A stretch of DNA of 64,000 nucleotides from Ruminococcus flavefaciens (GTDB lineage: Bacteria > Bacillota > Clostridia > Oscillospirales > Ruminococcaceae). The notes below the pieces were generated by a model. The model made no database searches, had not been told where the DNA came from, and saw only the letters and a list, made by a program, of their open reading frames with translations. Positions 41,526-51,010 of the stretch are shown here, one piece after another. Position 1 is the first letter of the stretch, and every line of letters starts with the position of its first letter. The stretch is taken from positions 496,001 through 560,000 of the forward strand of contig NZ_FPIP01000001.1 of assembly GCF_900119075.1 (NCBI RefSeq), written 5' to 3'. The translations under genes were made by a program, and so were the position numbers.

Positions 41526-42985
41526 GTTTCAACCTTTTCACCAAGCTTATAGCCGAGCAAATCGGCTATTTTTCTTACATCAGCAGCTTTCATAGCCTTT
41601 ATCTTGAAGCGTCTGTGCTCCTCGCCCTCGAACCATATGCTCATGGCACATCTGCCGCTCATTGCCTGCAAAAGATTCTGTTCAAGCTCTATCTTGACTA
41701 TCTTTTCACGCTCTGAAACCACAGTATGGAAACGAGTCCAGGCGGAACAGCGTATCATTATTTTGTCGTCGTAAAGGGCGACTCCGCTTGTAAGAAGCGC
41801 TACAAACTTCACGATTATGAACCATACCGCAGGTATCTCAAGCATGACAGCCACGAAGAAAGACAGCTCCGAAAAGCGCGGAAACAGCTTTGCAAGCCAG
41901 TCGTGGGAGGGTATTATCAGCGAAGCCACAACAAGCGGGATAAGCAGGTATGAACCGATACCTGCCGGCTGAGCGCTGTAATCGTTCTTTATGCCGCTGT
42001 AAATGCCGATGACCTGCAAATTGCTGCCAAGCCGCTTTTCCAGCTTGACAGGCAGAAGCACGGGAAGTCTGTTCTTTGAAGAACCATAGCCTGCACAGCT
42101 TATGTTGACCGCAACCGCCTTGAACAGCTTCATTATCAGATTCTGGCGAAGGTCTGTATAATTTATATGAGAATTCTTTATCCTGTATTCCTTTCTGTCG
42201 AAGATACCGTAGGCAACTTTCATGCAGTTCTTATCACAGTCAATGCTGAACCTGCCGTATCTGAAAAGATTTACAAGAAAAGACAAAAACCACGAGGCGA
42301 TAAAGAATACACCTACAAAAATTGCCGCTGTAGGTATCTTTAATACCAGCTTTTCAGTAAGCTTTGCTGTCTCTGTGGTCAAAATATTCAAGGAACGGCT
42401 GATGATATCATAGGCTATATCTCCGCCCTTGAAGAAGAATGTAGCAAGGTAGATAGTTCCCGAAAAACCGCTGGAAAAGAAAACTGAAAAAAGCAATACC
42501 GAAAGCGATGTAGGCTGCGGTATGCCGTTTATCTTTTCGTTTTCATTTATATCGGGCATATACTTCATTATGGCATTTCGTGTTTTTTTGCTCACAAGAA
42601 GCTTTAAGTCCACGGTCTTGAATATGCCTGCACGGGTATCACACCTGAACCGCATAGCTCTGAAAGGAGCCATATAAAAAGGTCTTTCAATGGTAACGGA
42701 GCTTACGTTCTTAAACGGTATATAGGTGTTTACACGAACGAATACTCCGTCACGATGTACAAGTTCCTGCTGTGTGAAATCAATTCGCGAAAAGAACCAG
42801 CGCACAAAACCAAATATAATGATAGCTCCAAGAACAGCTATGTCGAACCATGCGCCCTTTACCCAGCTGTAGAGCCAGTTTTTATCAAAATGATAGGTGT
42901 AGACTCCGCGAAGCAAAGGAAAAATAAGGAGCCATATGTTCTTTGCCGAGTATTTCAGTATTTTCAGAGGGTGTTCATGGTACAT
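41522..42985 (-). CDS. bPH2-domain membrane protein, YdbT-like
   Basis: The 487-residue membrane protein has several hydrophobic pairs (about 15-30 and 47-62, 160-190, 220-240, and 345-400), between which lie two or three bacterial PH2 domains (about 65-140, 240-330 and 410-480). This matches B. subtilis YdbT. The function is not known, though YdbS and YdbT affect resistance to some bacteriocins. GGGGGACAGG lies before the ATG. The gene overlaps its upstream neighbour by 11 bases, and its stop codon lies in the rnpB promoter. Confidence 0.87.
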   Translation of the reverse strand: MYHEHPLKILKYSAKNIWLLIFPLLRGVYTYHFDKNWLYSWVKGAWFDIAVLGAIIIFGFVRWFFSRIDFTQQELVHRDGVFVRVNTYIPFKNVSSVTIERPFYMAPFRAMRFRCDTRAGIFKTVDLKLLVSKKTRNAIMKYMPDINENEKINGIPQPTSLSVLLFSVFFSSGFSGTIYLATFFFKGGDIAYDIISRSLNILTTETAKLTEKLVLKIPTAAIFVGVFFIASWFLSFLVNLFRYGRFSIDCDKNCMKVAYGIFDRKEYRIKNSHINYTDLRQNLIMKLFKAVAVNISCAGYGSSKNRLPVLLPVKLEKRLGSNLQVIGIYSGIKNDYSAQPAGIGSYLLIPLVVASLIIPSHDWLAKLFPRFSELSFFVAVMLEIPAVWFIIVKFVALLTSGVALYDDKIMIRCSAWTRFHTVVSEREKIVKIELEQNLLQAMSGRCAMSIWFEGEEHRRFKIKAMKAADVRKIADLLGYKLGEKVET

Positions 42986-43427
42986 ACCTGTCCCCCTTTA
43001 CACTTATGCTGCCCGAAAGCTTTATTATCTCCTTGGCATCGGATTGTTTAAGGAAAAGCAGTCTAAGCTGTCCGCCGTAAACGAAGAATATTATGAAATT
43101 GAATCCCGTATACTGAGAAAAAGGGCTGCTAATGATTGTTGTATACTGGATAGAGGAATAACGTACAGATTGATGTACTTTAATAAAAACGCCGCTGCTT
43201 TTCATAACTTCCGTTTCAGTGGCAGTGTATTTTATGGAAGAAAAATACAGAGGGAGATGAATGAACATTTCAAAACAGCCAATGGAAACGGCTGAGATCA
43301 TTATGATAAATACTATTTTATCTACGAGAATAAAATATTTAGCCGCAAAAATGATAATAACGACTGCTGCGGTTATTAAAATCCTCAACGTTGACAGACA
43401 GTGCCTGTCAGGTACATACTGCTTCAT
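42975..43427 (-). CDS. bPH2-domain membrane protein, YdbS-like
   Basis: A 150-residue protein with two membrane helices (about 15-30 and 36-55) and a bPH2 domain (about 66-140; YTATETEVMKSSGVFIK). It has the size and partner expected for B. subtilis YdbS, and its last 11 bases overlap the YdbT-like gene, indicating coupled translation and a joint complex. GAGGGGG stands before the ATG. The role of the pair is unknown. Confidence 0.85.
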   Translation of the reverse strand: MKQYVPDRHCLSTLRILITAAVVIIIFAAKYFILVDKIVFIIMISAVSIGCFEMFIHLPLYFSSIKYTATETEVMKSSGVFIKVHQSVRYSSIQYTTIISSPFSQYTGFNFIIFFVYGGQLRLLFLKQSDAKEIIKLSGSISVKGDRYVP

Positions 43428-43477
43428 TCTCAGCCCCCTCTCGCATTAAGATCAAGTTTTCTCAATGGTTTCTCTTT

Positions 43478-43506
43478 ATTATATCACAAATACAATTTAT
43501 TGTAAA
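43478..43506 (-). promoter_or_regulatory. Promoter of the ydbS-ydbT-like operon
   Basis: On the minus strand TTTACA (43501-43506) and TATAAT (43478-43483) have a 17-base spacer, about 50 bases before the start codon. Confidence 0.65.
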
Positions 43507-43554
43507 ACAAAAATTAAAAACAAATTGTAAACTTTGCAAGGAGTATAAGGTGAT

Positions 43555-44814
43555 ATGCTGGAAAAGATCAATTCTCTCGTATGGGGCGGCTTTCTCATTT
43601 CTCTTCTTCTGACAACAGGAATAATATATACGTTAAAACTCCGTTTTATACAGTTCAAGATGTTCCCCTATTTTATAAAAAGCTTGAAAAATAGAAGACA
43701 TAAAGGTCAGTTCCGCACGATTTGTATGTCTCTGGGGACTGCAATGGGAACTGGAAATATCACGGGCGTAGCTTCTGCAATATCGATAGGCGGTGCAGGA
43801 GCTGTTTTCTGGATGTGGGTTTCAGCCTTTTTCGGAATGGCTACTGTATACGCTGAAAACAGTATTTCCGCAGAATTTACTGACAAAAACATTCGCGGAA
43901 CTATGGCTTACATAGAAAAAGGACTTGGTAGTAAGCGTTTAGCTGCTTTTTTTGCACTTTGCTGTATTCTTGCCTGCTTGGGCATGGGAGGAATGGTCCA
44001 GATAAACGCTCTTTCGGAAAGTGTGAGAAATTGCAGTGAAATACCTGAATTTTTTCTATCTGTAACACTTTTCGCCATTATATTGGCAATAATCAGCGGC
44101 GGAGCAAAGCGGATCGGCTCTGCCGCACAGCTTCTTCTGCCATTTGCAACAGTGCTTTATACAGTACTTTGCATTGTCGTGATAGCTAAATACAGCGTCA
44201 GACTGCCTTCTGTTTTATCTCAAATCTTTAGCGAAGCTTTCGGCATAAGGCAAGCCGCAGGAGGAATATCAGGCTATACGCTATCAAAAGCTGTTTCAGC
44301 AGGCATACGCAGGGGTGTTTTTTCAAATGAAGCAGGTCTGGGAAGCTCCCCTATACTTCACAGCACCTCCGAAAGTGCTAACTGCGGCGTTATACAGGGC
44401 ATGAGCAGTATGCTTGAGGTCTTTATTGACACAATGCTCTGTTGTACACTGACAGCCGCAGTTATTCTATGCGCTTCAGATGACAATACTGTCAGAACAG
44501 CCTTTTTCCGAGTAATTGGATCAAAAACCGATTTTTTTCTCGCAGTGATAATGTCTGTTTTTGCATTGTGCACCGTTATAGGCTGGTATTACTGCGGTGA
44601 AACTGCTTTTAAATATCTTTTCAAAAGCAGAAAAACTGCCATATTCGCTTTTGTTTTCTCTTTGACTGCTTCACTCGGAGCAATATTCAAGGCTGAAAGC
44701 ATATGGACTATATCCGACATTTTTAACGGATTAATGGCTTTCCCGAACCTTCTGGCGCTTCTCCTCCTGAGAAAAACGTCAGACGCGAATAAAAGTACGC
44801 TCCTGCGCCAATAA
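43555..44814 (+). CDS. Sodium:alanine symporter (AgcS family)
   Basis: Imports alanine or glycine with Na+ (or H+). The 419-residue membrane protein has about ten hydrophobic segments and the family signatures SLGTAMGTGNITGVASAI (near 59-76) and GVFSNEAGLGSSPI (near 255-268). It is slightly shorter than typical members (450-480 residues), mainly at the C-terminus. The ATG at 43555 is preceded by AAGGAG and GGTGAT. It would use the sodium gradient produced by the decarboxylase pump encoded at 15-19 kb. No terminator with a T-run follows; an AT-only inverted repeat (44859-44866 and 44881-44888) is the only candidate. Confidence 0.9.
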   Translation: MLEKINSLVWGGFLISLLLTTGIIYTLKLRFIQFKMFPYFIKSLKNRRHKGQFRTICMSLGTAMGTGNITGVASAISIGGAGAVFWMWVSAFFGMATVYAENSISAEFTDKNIRGTMAYIEKGLGSKRLAAFFALCCILACLGMGGMVQINALSESVRNCSEIPEFFLSVTLFAIILAIISGGAKRIGSAAQLLLPFATVLYTVLCIVVIAKYSVRLPSVLSQIFSEAFGIRQAAGGISGYTLSKAVSAGIRRGVFSNEAGLGSSPILHSTSESANCGVIQGMSSMLEVFIDTMLCCTLTAAVILCASDDNTVRTAFFRVIGSKTDFFLAVIMSVFALCTVIGWYYCGETAFKYLFKSRKTAIFAFVFSLTASLGAIFKAESIWTISDIFNGLMAFPNLLALLLLRKTSDANKSTLLRQ

Positions 44815-44925
44815 ATAGAATGTGACCTTTTGATATCGAATGACATATTTCACTATACAATAAATTCAACTCTCAGTAAAAATTTATTGATTTTGCATAA
44901 TGTTGTATTAGTCACACTTTTACTC

Positions 44926-44954
44926 TTGACAGCCGTCATCTGATTATGTATAAT
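44926..44954 (+). promoter_or_regulatory. Promoter of the RNase J leader and operon
   Basis: TTGACA (44926-44931) and TATAAT (44949-44954) have a 17-base spacer, a perfect consensus promoter. Transcription should begin near 44961, leaving a leader of about 358 bases before the GTG of RNase J. Confidence 0.85.
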
Positions 44955-44960
44955 TATAGT

Positions 44961-45318
44961 TGAATAGTTATGCTTGGCAAATTATGCCAAAATGATTTTT
45001 TTAAGGCTTTTATGGCGAAAAATCGTCATTAAGATATAAGACCGCAAGGCGATATACGGTCAACAGCTTCGGGATAATAATGTTATCAGGTCACATATAC
45101 CAACAGGTTTGGCTCAAATTCAAAGAGCTTGTACGTTTGCCTGCTTGATGTGGTCAGTATTTTTATCGCTATTTTGATGATAACATTGTATTTTACATTT
45201 ATGTTAATATTGATTAATTTTTACACAATGTAATATTCCGGAGCTTTTTTACATATCATACAGACCTTCACACCGTTCATGTGAAAGTCTTCCCTATTTT
45301 TGAAAGTGAGGTCATATA
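44961..45318 (+). ncRNA. Long structured leader RNA of the RNase J gene, family unknown
   Basis: No protein is encoded here. Visible helices are TTGGCA/TGCCAA (44974-44990), a T-rich/A-rich arm pair closing at AATGA/TCATT (44991-45030), GACCG/CGGTC (45040-45061), GATAA/TTATC (about 45073-45087), and a three-part stem CACAT/ATGTG, CAGG/CCTG, GCTC/GAGC (45092-45152). Later come ACATTGT/ACAATGT (about 45184-45231) and a TTCACA/TGTGAA hairpin just before the ribosome binding site region. I see no signature of T-box, purine, FMN, TPP, SAM, lysine, cobalamin, ydaO or guanidine riboswitches, nor of SRP RNA or tmRNA. It may be an autoregulated leader cut by the RNase itself, or a separate small RNA upstream. 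Confidence 0.5.
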
Positions 45319-47145
45319 GTGAACGAAAAAGAAAAAAACAACGCAAAGAAGTCTGCGGCTCCTAAGAGGACATACAGAAGAAGAACTTCTCCAAAGGAAA
45401 AGCCTGCAAAGGATACTGCTGTAAAGGCTGATACCTCTGCTCCCGCAAAGACAAGGACGAGAACAAGACAGCCCAAGGAAGTAAAAAAGACTCCCGTAAA
45501 GATAATCCCTCTCGGTGGACTTAACGAGATCGGCAAGAACATGACCGTATTCGAGTGCTCAAACGATATGTTCATTCTCGACTGCGGACTTGCCTTCCCT
45601 GACGCTGATATGCCGGGCGTCGATATTGTTATCCCCGATTTTACCTATGTTGAGCGCAACAAGGAAAAGGTAAGAGGTATCGTTATCACCCACGGTCATG
45701 AGGACCATATCGGCGGACTTGCTTATCTGCTCAAAAAGATAAACGTTCCTGTTTACGCTACAAGGCTTACTATCGGACTTATCGAGGGCAAGCTCAAGGA
45801 ACAGGGACTCTACGGAAAGGTTAATCTCAACATCGTTGAGCCAAAAAAGACTGTAAAAATGGGCTGTATGGCTGTTGAGTTCATCAAGGTGAACCACTCT
45901 ATCCCTGATTCGGTAGGTATGGCTATCCATACTCCAGCAGGTGTAATCGTTCATACAGGCGATTTCAAGGTTGATTACTCCCCTATTGACGGCAAAATAA
46001 TTGACCTTGCACGTTTCGGTGAGCTTGGAAGCCGAGGTGTTCTCGCTCTTATGGCTGACTCCACAAACGCTGAGCGCCCAGGATATACTCATTCAGAGAG
46101 AACTGTCGGAGACTCCTTCGACAAGCTTTTCCAGAAGGGCGAGGGCAAGCGTATAATCATCGCTACCTTTTCATCTAACATACACCGTGTTCAGCAGATA
46201 GTGAACTGCGCCGCAAGATATGGCCGTAAGGTCGCTGTATTCGGCAGAAGCATGGTTAATGTTATAAATACGGCTATTGAGCTTGGATATCTTGACGCAC
46301 CAGACGGAATATTCATTGACATTGAAATGATGAACCGCTATGCAAGCGAGCAGATAGTTCTTATAACCACAGGAAGTCAGGGCGAGCCGATGTCAGCTCT
46401 TACCAGAATGGCTATGAATGACCACAAAAAGGTCAATATCACCCCTATGGACTTCATTATCATCTCTGCAACTCCTATCCCCGGCAATGAGAAATTTGTT
46501 ACCAGAGTAGTAAACGAGCTTATGAAATCAGGAGCTGAGGTAGTTTACGAGGCTATGTACGAGGTACACGTTTCGGGACACGCTTGTCAGGAAGAGCTTA
46601 AACTCATGCAGTCACTTACAAAGCCAAAGTTCTTTATCCCTGTTCACGGCGAGTACAAGCACCTGAAAAAACACGCAGACCTTGCGCTCCAGCTCGGAAT
46701 GCCAAAGGATAATGTTATAATCGCTGAAATAGGCAATGTCATCGAAACTGACGGCAGCACTATGAAGGTCGTTTCACAGGTGCCTGCAGGACGAGTTCTC
46801 GTGGACGGTCTTGGCGTAGGCGATGTTGGTTCAATAGTGCTCCGTGATAGAAAGCATCTTGCTCAGGACGGTCTCATCATTATCGTTATCGGTATCGAGA
46901 GAAGCAGCAACGAGATAGTTGCAGGTCCTGATATCATATCACGCGGATTTGTTTATGTCCGCGAATCGGAGGAACTCATGGACGAAGCAAAGGGACTTCT
47001 CACTGATACCCTTGCTAACTGCTCCGCAAGTGAGCTCAGAGAATGGAATTCACTTAAAGGCAAGCTTCGTGACGCGCTTTCTGACTATATTTACCAGAAA
47101 ACTAAGCGCAGTCCTATGATACTGCCTATTATCATGGAAACATGA
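45319..47145 (+). CDS. rnj: Ribonuclease J
   Basis: A beta-CASP metallo-beta-lactamase RNase with 5'-to-3' exonuclease and endonuclease activity, central to mRNA decay and RNA maturation in Firmicutes. The 608 residues begin with a basic, Ala/Pro/Lys-rich tail of about 58 residues that is not part of the fold. The metal motif THGHEDH gives His125, His127, Asp129 and His130; the beta-CASP domain and C-terminal part (FVYVRESEELMDEA) follow. The start is a GTG with GAGGT upstream. It leads an array with gdpP, rplI, dnaB, tilS and ftsH. Confidence 0.96.
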   Translation: MNEKEKNNAKKSAAPKRTYRRRTSPKEKPAKDTAVKADTSAPAKTRTRTRQPKEVKKTPVKIIPLGGLNEIGKNMTVFECSNDMFILDCGLAFPDADMPGVDIVIPDFTYVERNKEKVRGIVITHGHEDHIGGLAYLLKKINVPVYATRLTIGLIEGKLKEQGLYGKVNLNIVEPKKTVKMGCMAVEFIKVNHSIPDSVGMAIHTPAGVIVHTGDFKVDYSPIDGKIIDLARFGELGSRGVLALMADSTNAERPGYTHSERTVGDSFDKLFQKGEGKRIIIATFSSNIHRVQQIVNCAARYGRKVAVFGRSMVNVINTAIELGYLDAPDGIFIDIEMMNRYASEQIVLITTGSQGEPMSALTRMAMNDHKKVNITPMDFIIISATPIPGNEKFVTRVVNELMKSGAEVVYEAMYEVHVSGHACQEELKLMQSLTKPKFFIPVHGEYKHLKKHADLALQLGMPKDNVIIAEIGNVIETDGSTMKVVSQVPAGRVLVDGLGVGDVGSIVLRDRKHLAQDGLIIIVIGIERSSNEIVAGPDIISRGFVYVRESEELMDEAKGLLTDTLANCSASELREWNSLKGKLRDALSDYIYQKTKRSPMILPIIMET

Positions 47146-47200
47146 TAGGCTGTGCCTGAGTCTTAACGCTCAGGCAGGCATATCCGAAAGGAGCTTAAAG

Positions 47201-49177
47201 TTGAAAAAGAAATTTCCGGCAGTTCTGATGATGCTCCATGTTTTGGTACTTGGAGTCCTTATCCCGACGTATCTGCTGATAGACCGCAAAAACACAGTAC
47301 TAAATGCACTGATACTATCCGTGGTCGCACTTATATTAATTTGTGTTATCTATACTATAATATATTCCAAGAACTCAATGCGGCGCATTTCTAAAATGAA
47401 TCAGCACCTTGAAAGCTCCGCCGCTGAATTTATGAATTCGCTCCCCGCTCCTGTGGCAGTTATCGACGAAAGCAGACAATTTGTCTGGTATAATCAGATA
47501 TTCGCCGAAAAAATAGGTCTCGGTCAGGACGTATACGGACTTGAGCTTGAGGGCTTCGTCAAAATAGACATGAATATGCTTTTAAAGGACGGCTCGGCTA
47601 TATGTCCCATGAACGGCTCGATATATAATGTCACAGCCGAAAAGTTCGACAAGAACGATATGTCCTTCCTTGTTCTGTATTTCCACGACGATACAAGCTA
47701 CTATACCGTCAAGAAGCGAATGGACGAATCTCGTCCTAATGTTGTTATAATAAATATCGATAATTATGACGATATCATGCAGAATGCAAAGGAAAGCGAA
47801 AAGGCTCAGGCTTCCGTTGAGACGGAAAAGCTCATTGAAAACTTTATGAGCAAGACCAACGGATTTATAAAAAAGACCTCGTCCAATACTTTCTTTGCAA
47901 TTCTTGAAAATCATCATGTAAACGAGATAATCGACAACAAGTTCAAGATACTTGACGCAGCAAGAAATATCAAGATATCAGGCAAGTATTCCCTCACTTT
48001 CTCCATAGGTGTAGGTCAGGGAGCGACTTCTCTTGCAGAAAGCGAAAAATTTGCCCGTCAGTGCCTTGATATGGCTCTCGGACGCGGCGGCGATCAGGCT
48101 GTAGTAAAGACTGACAACGGCTACCGCTTCTTCGGAGGCGTATCAAACGGCGTCGAGAAGCGTTCACGCTCCAAAACGCGAATTATCGCTAACGCTCTTC
48201 AGGATCTTATAATGAACAGCGACAAGATATTCATTATGGGACATAGATTCGGCGATCTTGACTCTGTAGGCGCCGCCTGCGGTCTTGCAGGAGCTATCTC
48301 ACTTGTGGGCAAGCCTGTTTATATAGCTGTTGACAGGACTAAGAACCTTGCCGCTAACCTTATTGACATTGTTGATGAGGAAACTGAGGGCGAATTGTTC
48401 ATAACTCCCTCTGAGGCTGAAGGCATGATCGCTCAGAATGACCTGCTCATTATCGTCGATACCCATAACAAGGATTATGTTGAGAGCAGAACCCTCTATG
48501 AAAATGCAAAGAATGTGGTAGTTATCGACCACCACAGAAAGAATGTCAACTTCATAGACAATGCCGTTATCTTCCATCATGAGCCGTATGCTTCGTCAGC
48601 TTCGGAAATGGTCACAGAGCTTCTTGAATACTTCAATTACGACGGTGACGAAAAGCTCAGAAACTGTCACGCTGACGCTCTCCTTGCAGGTATCATGCTT
48701 GATACAAAGAATTTTGTTATGCGTACAGGCGTCAGAACATTTGAAGCAGCAGCTTTCCTTAGAAAACTGGGAGCTGACACAGTTGCCGTAAAGCTTCTGT
48801 TCTCCAATTCAATCGATTCATACAGGAGAAAAACTCAGATTGTGGCATCTGCGAAGATACATAACAACTGTGCTATCGCCGCCGCTGATTTCAAGTCAGA
48901 CGATATACGGCTTGTAGCTCCGCAGGCTGCTGACGAGCTCCTTGGCATAACTGATGTAGACGCATCATTTGTTATCTACAAAACAGGAAACACCCTCAAT
49001 ATCTCAGCTAGATCTCTCGGTGCGCTCAACGTGCAGGTAATTATGGAACAGCTTGGCGGCGGCGGTCATCAGACTATGGCTGCAACACAGCTTGAAGGCA
49101 CTTCCGTTGAGGACGCTGTAAAATCACTTATATATGCAATAGACGAATGCCGTAAAAATGCGGATAATACTCACTAA
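47201..49177 (+). CDS. gdpP: Cyclic-di-AMP phosphodiesterase, GdpP type
   Basis: Breaks down c-di-AMP at the membrane. The 658-residue protein has two N-terminal membrane helices (about 8-27 and 34-54), a PAS-like domain (about 70-150), a degenerate GGDEF domain (about 165-300) and the DHH/DHHA1 phosphodiesterase (about 335-655) with MGHRFGDLDSVG, VVIDHHRKN, and the C-terminal GGGGHQTMA. The start is TTG with AAAGGAGC at good distance. The gdpP-rplI-dnaB order is standard in Firmicutes, which supports the call. Confidence 0.95.
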   Translation: MKKKFPAVLMMLHVLVLGVLIPTYLLIDRKNTVLNALILSVVALILICVIYTIIYSKNSMRRISKMNQHLESSAAEFMNSLPAPVAVIDESRQFVWYNQIFAEKIGLGQDVYGLELEGFVKIDMNMLLKDGSAICPMNGSIYNVTAEKFDKNDMSFLVLYFHDDTSYYTVKKRMDESRPNVVIINIDNYDDIMQNAKESEKAQASVETEKLIENFMSKTNGFIKKTSSNTFFAILENHHVNEIIDNKFKILDAARNIKISGKYSLTFSIGVGQGATSLAESEKFARQCLDMALGRGGDQAVVKTDNGYRFFGGVSNGVEKRSRSKTRIIANALQDLIMNSDKIFIMGHRFGDLDSVGAACGLAGAISLVGKPVYIAVDRTKNLAANLIDIVDEETEGELFITPSEAEGMIAQNDLLIIVDTHNKDYVESRTLYENAKNVVVIDHHRKNVNFIDNAVIFHHEPYASSASEMVTELLEYFNYDGDEKLRNCHADALLAGIMLDTKNFVMRTGVRTFEAAAFLRKLGADTVAVKLLFSNSIDSYRRKTQIVASAKIHNNCAIAAADFKSDDIRLVAPQAADELLGITDVDASFVIYKTGNTLNISARSLGALNVQVIMEQLGGGGHQTMAATQLEGTSVEDAVKSLIYAIDECRKNADNTH

Positions 49178-49195
49178 GAAAGGTTGGAATCACCA

Positions 49196-49642
49196 ATGAA
49201 GGTAATTTTTTTACAGGACGTTAAAGGTTCAGGAAAAAAAGGCGAATTAAAGAACGTTGCAGACGGATATGCACGAAATATGCTTCTCCCCAAGGGATAC
49301 GCCGTTGAAGCAACTCCAGAAAATATGAACAAGCTGGAGGGAGCTCAGGCTTCTGCACAGCACAAAATAGACGTTGATGTACAGGCTGCCAAGGACGCTG
49401 CTGCAAAGATCAAGGGCAAGAAAGTCGAGATCGTTGCAAAGGCAGGTTCAAACGGCAAGCTTTTCGGCTCGGTAACTGCTGCAAACGTAGCCGACGCTTT
49501 ATCACAGCAGCTTGGCGTAAAGGTCGATAAGAAAAAGATAGTTCTCAGCACCGATATCAAGAACTTCGGTTCCTACACCGCAACTGTAAAGCTCTATAAT
49601 GGTATTGCAGAGACTATCGACGTTGAAGTCAGCGAAGGCTGA
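49196..49642 (+). CDS. rplI: Ribosomal protein bL9
   Basis: The 148-residue large-subunit protein is complete: an N-terminal domain starting [20 protein letters not shown], with [13 protein letters not shown], a long connecting helix, and the C-terminal rRNA-binding domain ([15 protein letters not shown]). The start at 49196 is chosen by family alignment; the ribosome binding site is AAAGG/GGTTGG, a little far upstream. It lies between gdpP and dnaB and is probably translated from the same mRNA. Confidence 0.97.
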   Translation: MKVIFLQDVKGSGKKGELKNVADGYARNMLLPKGYAVEATPENMNKLEGAQASAQHKIDVDVQAAKDAAAKIKGKKVEIVAKAGSNGKLFGSVTAANVADALSQQLGVKVDKKKIVLSTDIKNFGSYTATVKLYNGIAETIDVEVSEG

Positions 49643-49654
49643 TAGGTGCGTAAT

Positions 49655-51010
49655 ATGGACGAAAACGATATCCTGCTCTCCGCCAGAGAACTGCCACACA
49701 GTATCGAGGCGGAGCAGTCTGTTTTAGGAGCGATAATCTCCGATCCGCAGGTCCTGTCTGACGTGATCGAGCTCATAAAGCCCGAATACTTCTACAATGA
49801 CCAGCATAAGGCGCTGTATTCAATAATGCTGCAAATGAACTCCATGAGCCTGCCAGTTGATATCGTGACGGTACTCAACGAGGCTGAAAAGCAGCACATA
49901 TTTGAAAGCCCTGCCGAGGGAAGACGCTATCTCGCAGAGATAGGAAATCTTCTCCCCTCAACTGCAAATATCGAAAGCTACTGCAAAATCGTTGCAGATA
50001 AGTATTTCCTCAGAAGCCTCAGCTATGTGGCAAGAACTATACTTGAAGAGGTACAGTCAGGCGAGCAGAACGCTCAGCTTCTTCTTGACGCGGCTGAACA
50101 GAAAATATATGATATCCGTCAGGGACGTGATGTAAGAGGACTTGTTCCCCTTTCTGAGGCTATTTCCGAAGCTTATGACCGTCTCGGTAAAATATCAGGT
50201 CCTGATAAGGAAAAATATGTAGGTGCAAGGACAGGCTTTACTCTCCTTGACAGCATAACCTCGGGACTTAACAAGTCAGATCTAATAATCATTGCTGCCC
50301 GTCCTGGTATGGGAAAGACCTCTTTTGCCATGAATATTGCAACGAATGTTGCAAGACGTGCCGAAAAAGAAGTCGTTACCTTCAATCTGGAAATGTCCAA
50401 GGAGCAGATAGCCACAAGAATCCTCTCGACGGAGGCTCTCGTAGAGTCAAATACGCTCCGAAACGGCAGAATATCAGGTGATGACTGGGTAAAGCTTGCT
50501 ACAAGCGCAGGCTATCTCAGCACACTCCCCCTTTATATAGACGATACAGCGAGCATGACTGTTCAGAAGATGAAAGCTAAGCTCCGCAGGACTAAGAACC
50601 TCGGGCTTGTCATCATCGACTACCTTCAGCTCATGGAATCTACGTCAAAATCCGATAACAGAGTTACTGTTATCAGTGAGATAACCCGTCAGCTAAAGGT
50701 CATGGCTAAGGAGCTGAATGTTCCTGTAATACTGCTTTCACAGCTCTCACGTGCTGTTGAGAGCCGTACAGATAAGCGCCCAATGCTTTCAGACCTCCGT
50801 GAATCGGGTTCTATCGAGCAGGACGCTGATATCGTGCTTTTCCTCTACCGCGACGCTTACTATAATAAAGAAAGTCAGCGGCAGAATATATCCGAATGTA
50901 TCGTGGCTAAAAACCGTCACGGTGAAACTGGCACTGTGGAGCTCATCTGGGACGGACAGTATACACGCTTCTCTAACCCCGACTATAATGCTACACCTGA
51001 AAATGTATGA
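49655..51010 (+). CDS. dnaB: Replicative DNA helicase
   Basis: Hexameric 5'-to-3' helicase of the replication fork (called DnaC in Bacillus). The 451 residues have an N-terminal primase-interacting domain (PHSIEAEQSVLGAIISD), a linker, and the RecA-like motor with Walker A ARPGMGKTSFAM and Walker B VIIDYLQLM, then SQLSRAVESR and DLRESGSIEQDAD. ATG 49655 has AGGTG 6 bases upstream; a GTG at 49646 overlaps that site. Its stop overlaps the start of tilS in ATGA. There is no intein or other insertion. Confidence 0.97.
   Translation: MDENDILLSARELPHSIEAEQSVLGAIISDPQVLSDVIELIKPEYFYNDQHKALYSIMLQMNSMSLPVDIVTVLNEAEKQHIFESPAEGRRYLAEIGNLLPSTANIESYCKIVADKYFLRSLSYVARTILEEVQSGEQNAQLLLDAAEQKIYDIRQGRDVRGLVPLSEAISEAYDRLGKISGPDKEKYVGARTGFTLLDSITSGLNKSDLIIIAARPGMGKTSFAMNIATNVARRAEKEVVTFNLEMSKEQIATRILSTEALVESNTLRNGRISGDDWVKLATSAGYLSTLPLYIDDTASMTVQKMKAKLRRTKNLGLVIIDYLQLMESTSKSDNRVTVISEITRQLKVMAKELNVPVILLSQLSRAVESRTDKRPMLSDLRESGSIEQDADIVLFLYRDAYYNKESQRQNISECIVAKNRHGETGTVELIWDGQYTRFSNPDYNATPENV

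Noticed and set aside
44961-45318. Known riboswitch, T-box, SRP RNA or tmRNA in the RNase J leader
   Set aside because: None of the conserved core sequences of these RNAs that I know is present; 6S RNA could not be supported because the ends do not pair well.
45559-46092. Minus-strand open frame of 177 aa inside the RNase J gene
   Set aside because: It is a shadow of the conserved metallo-beta-lactamase domain on the plus strand.
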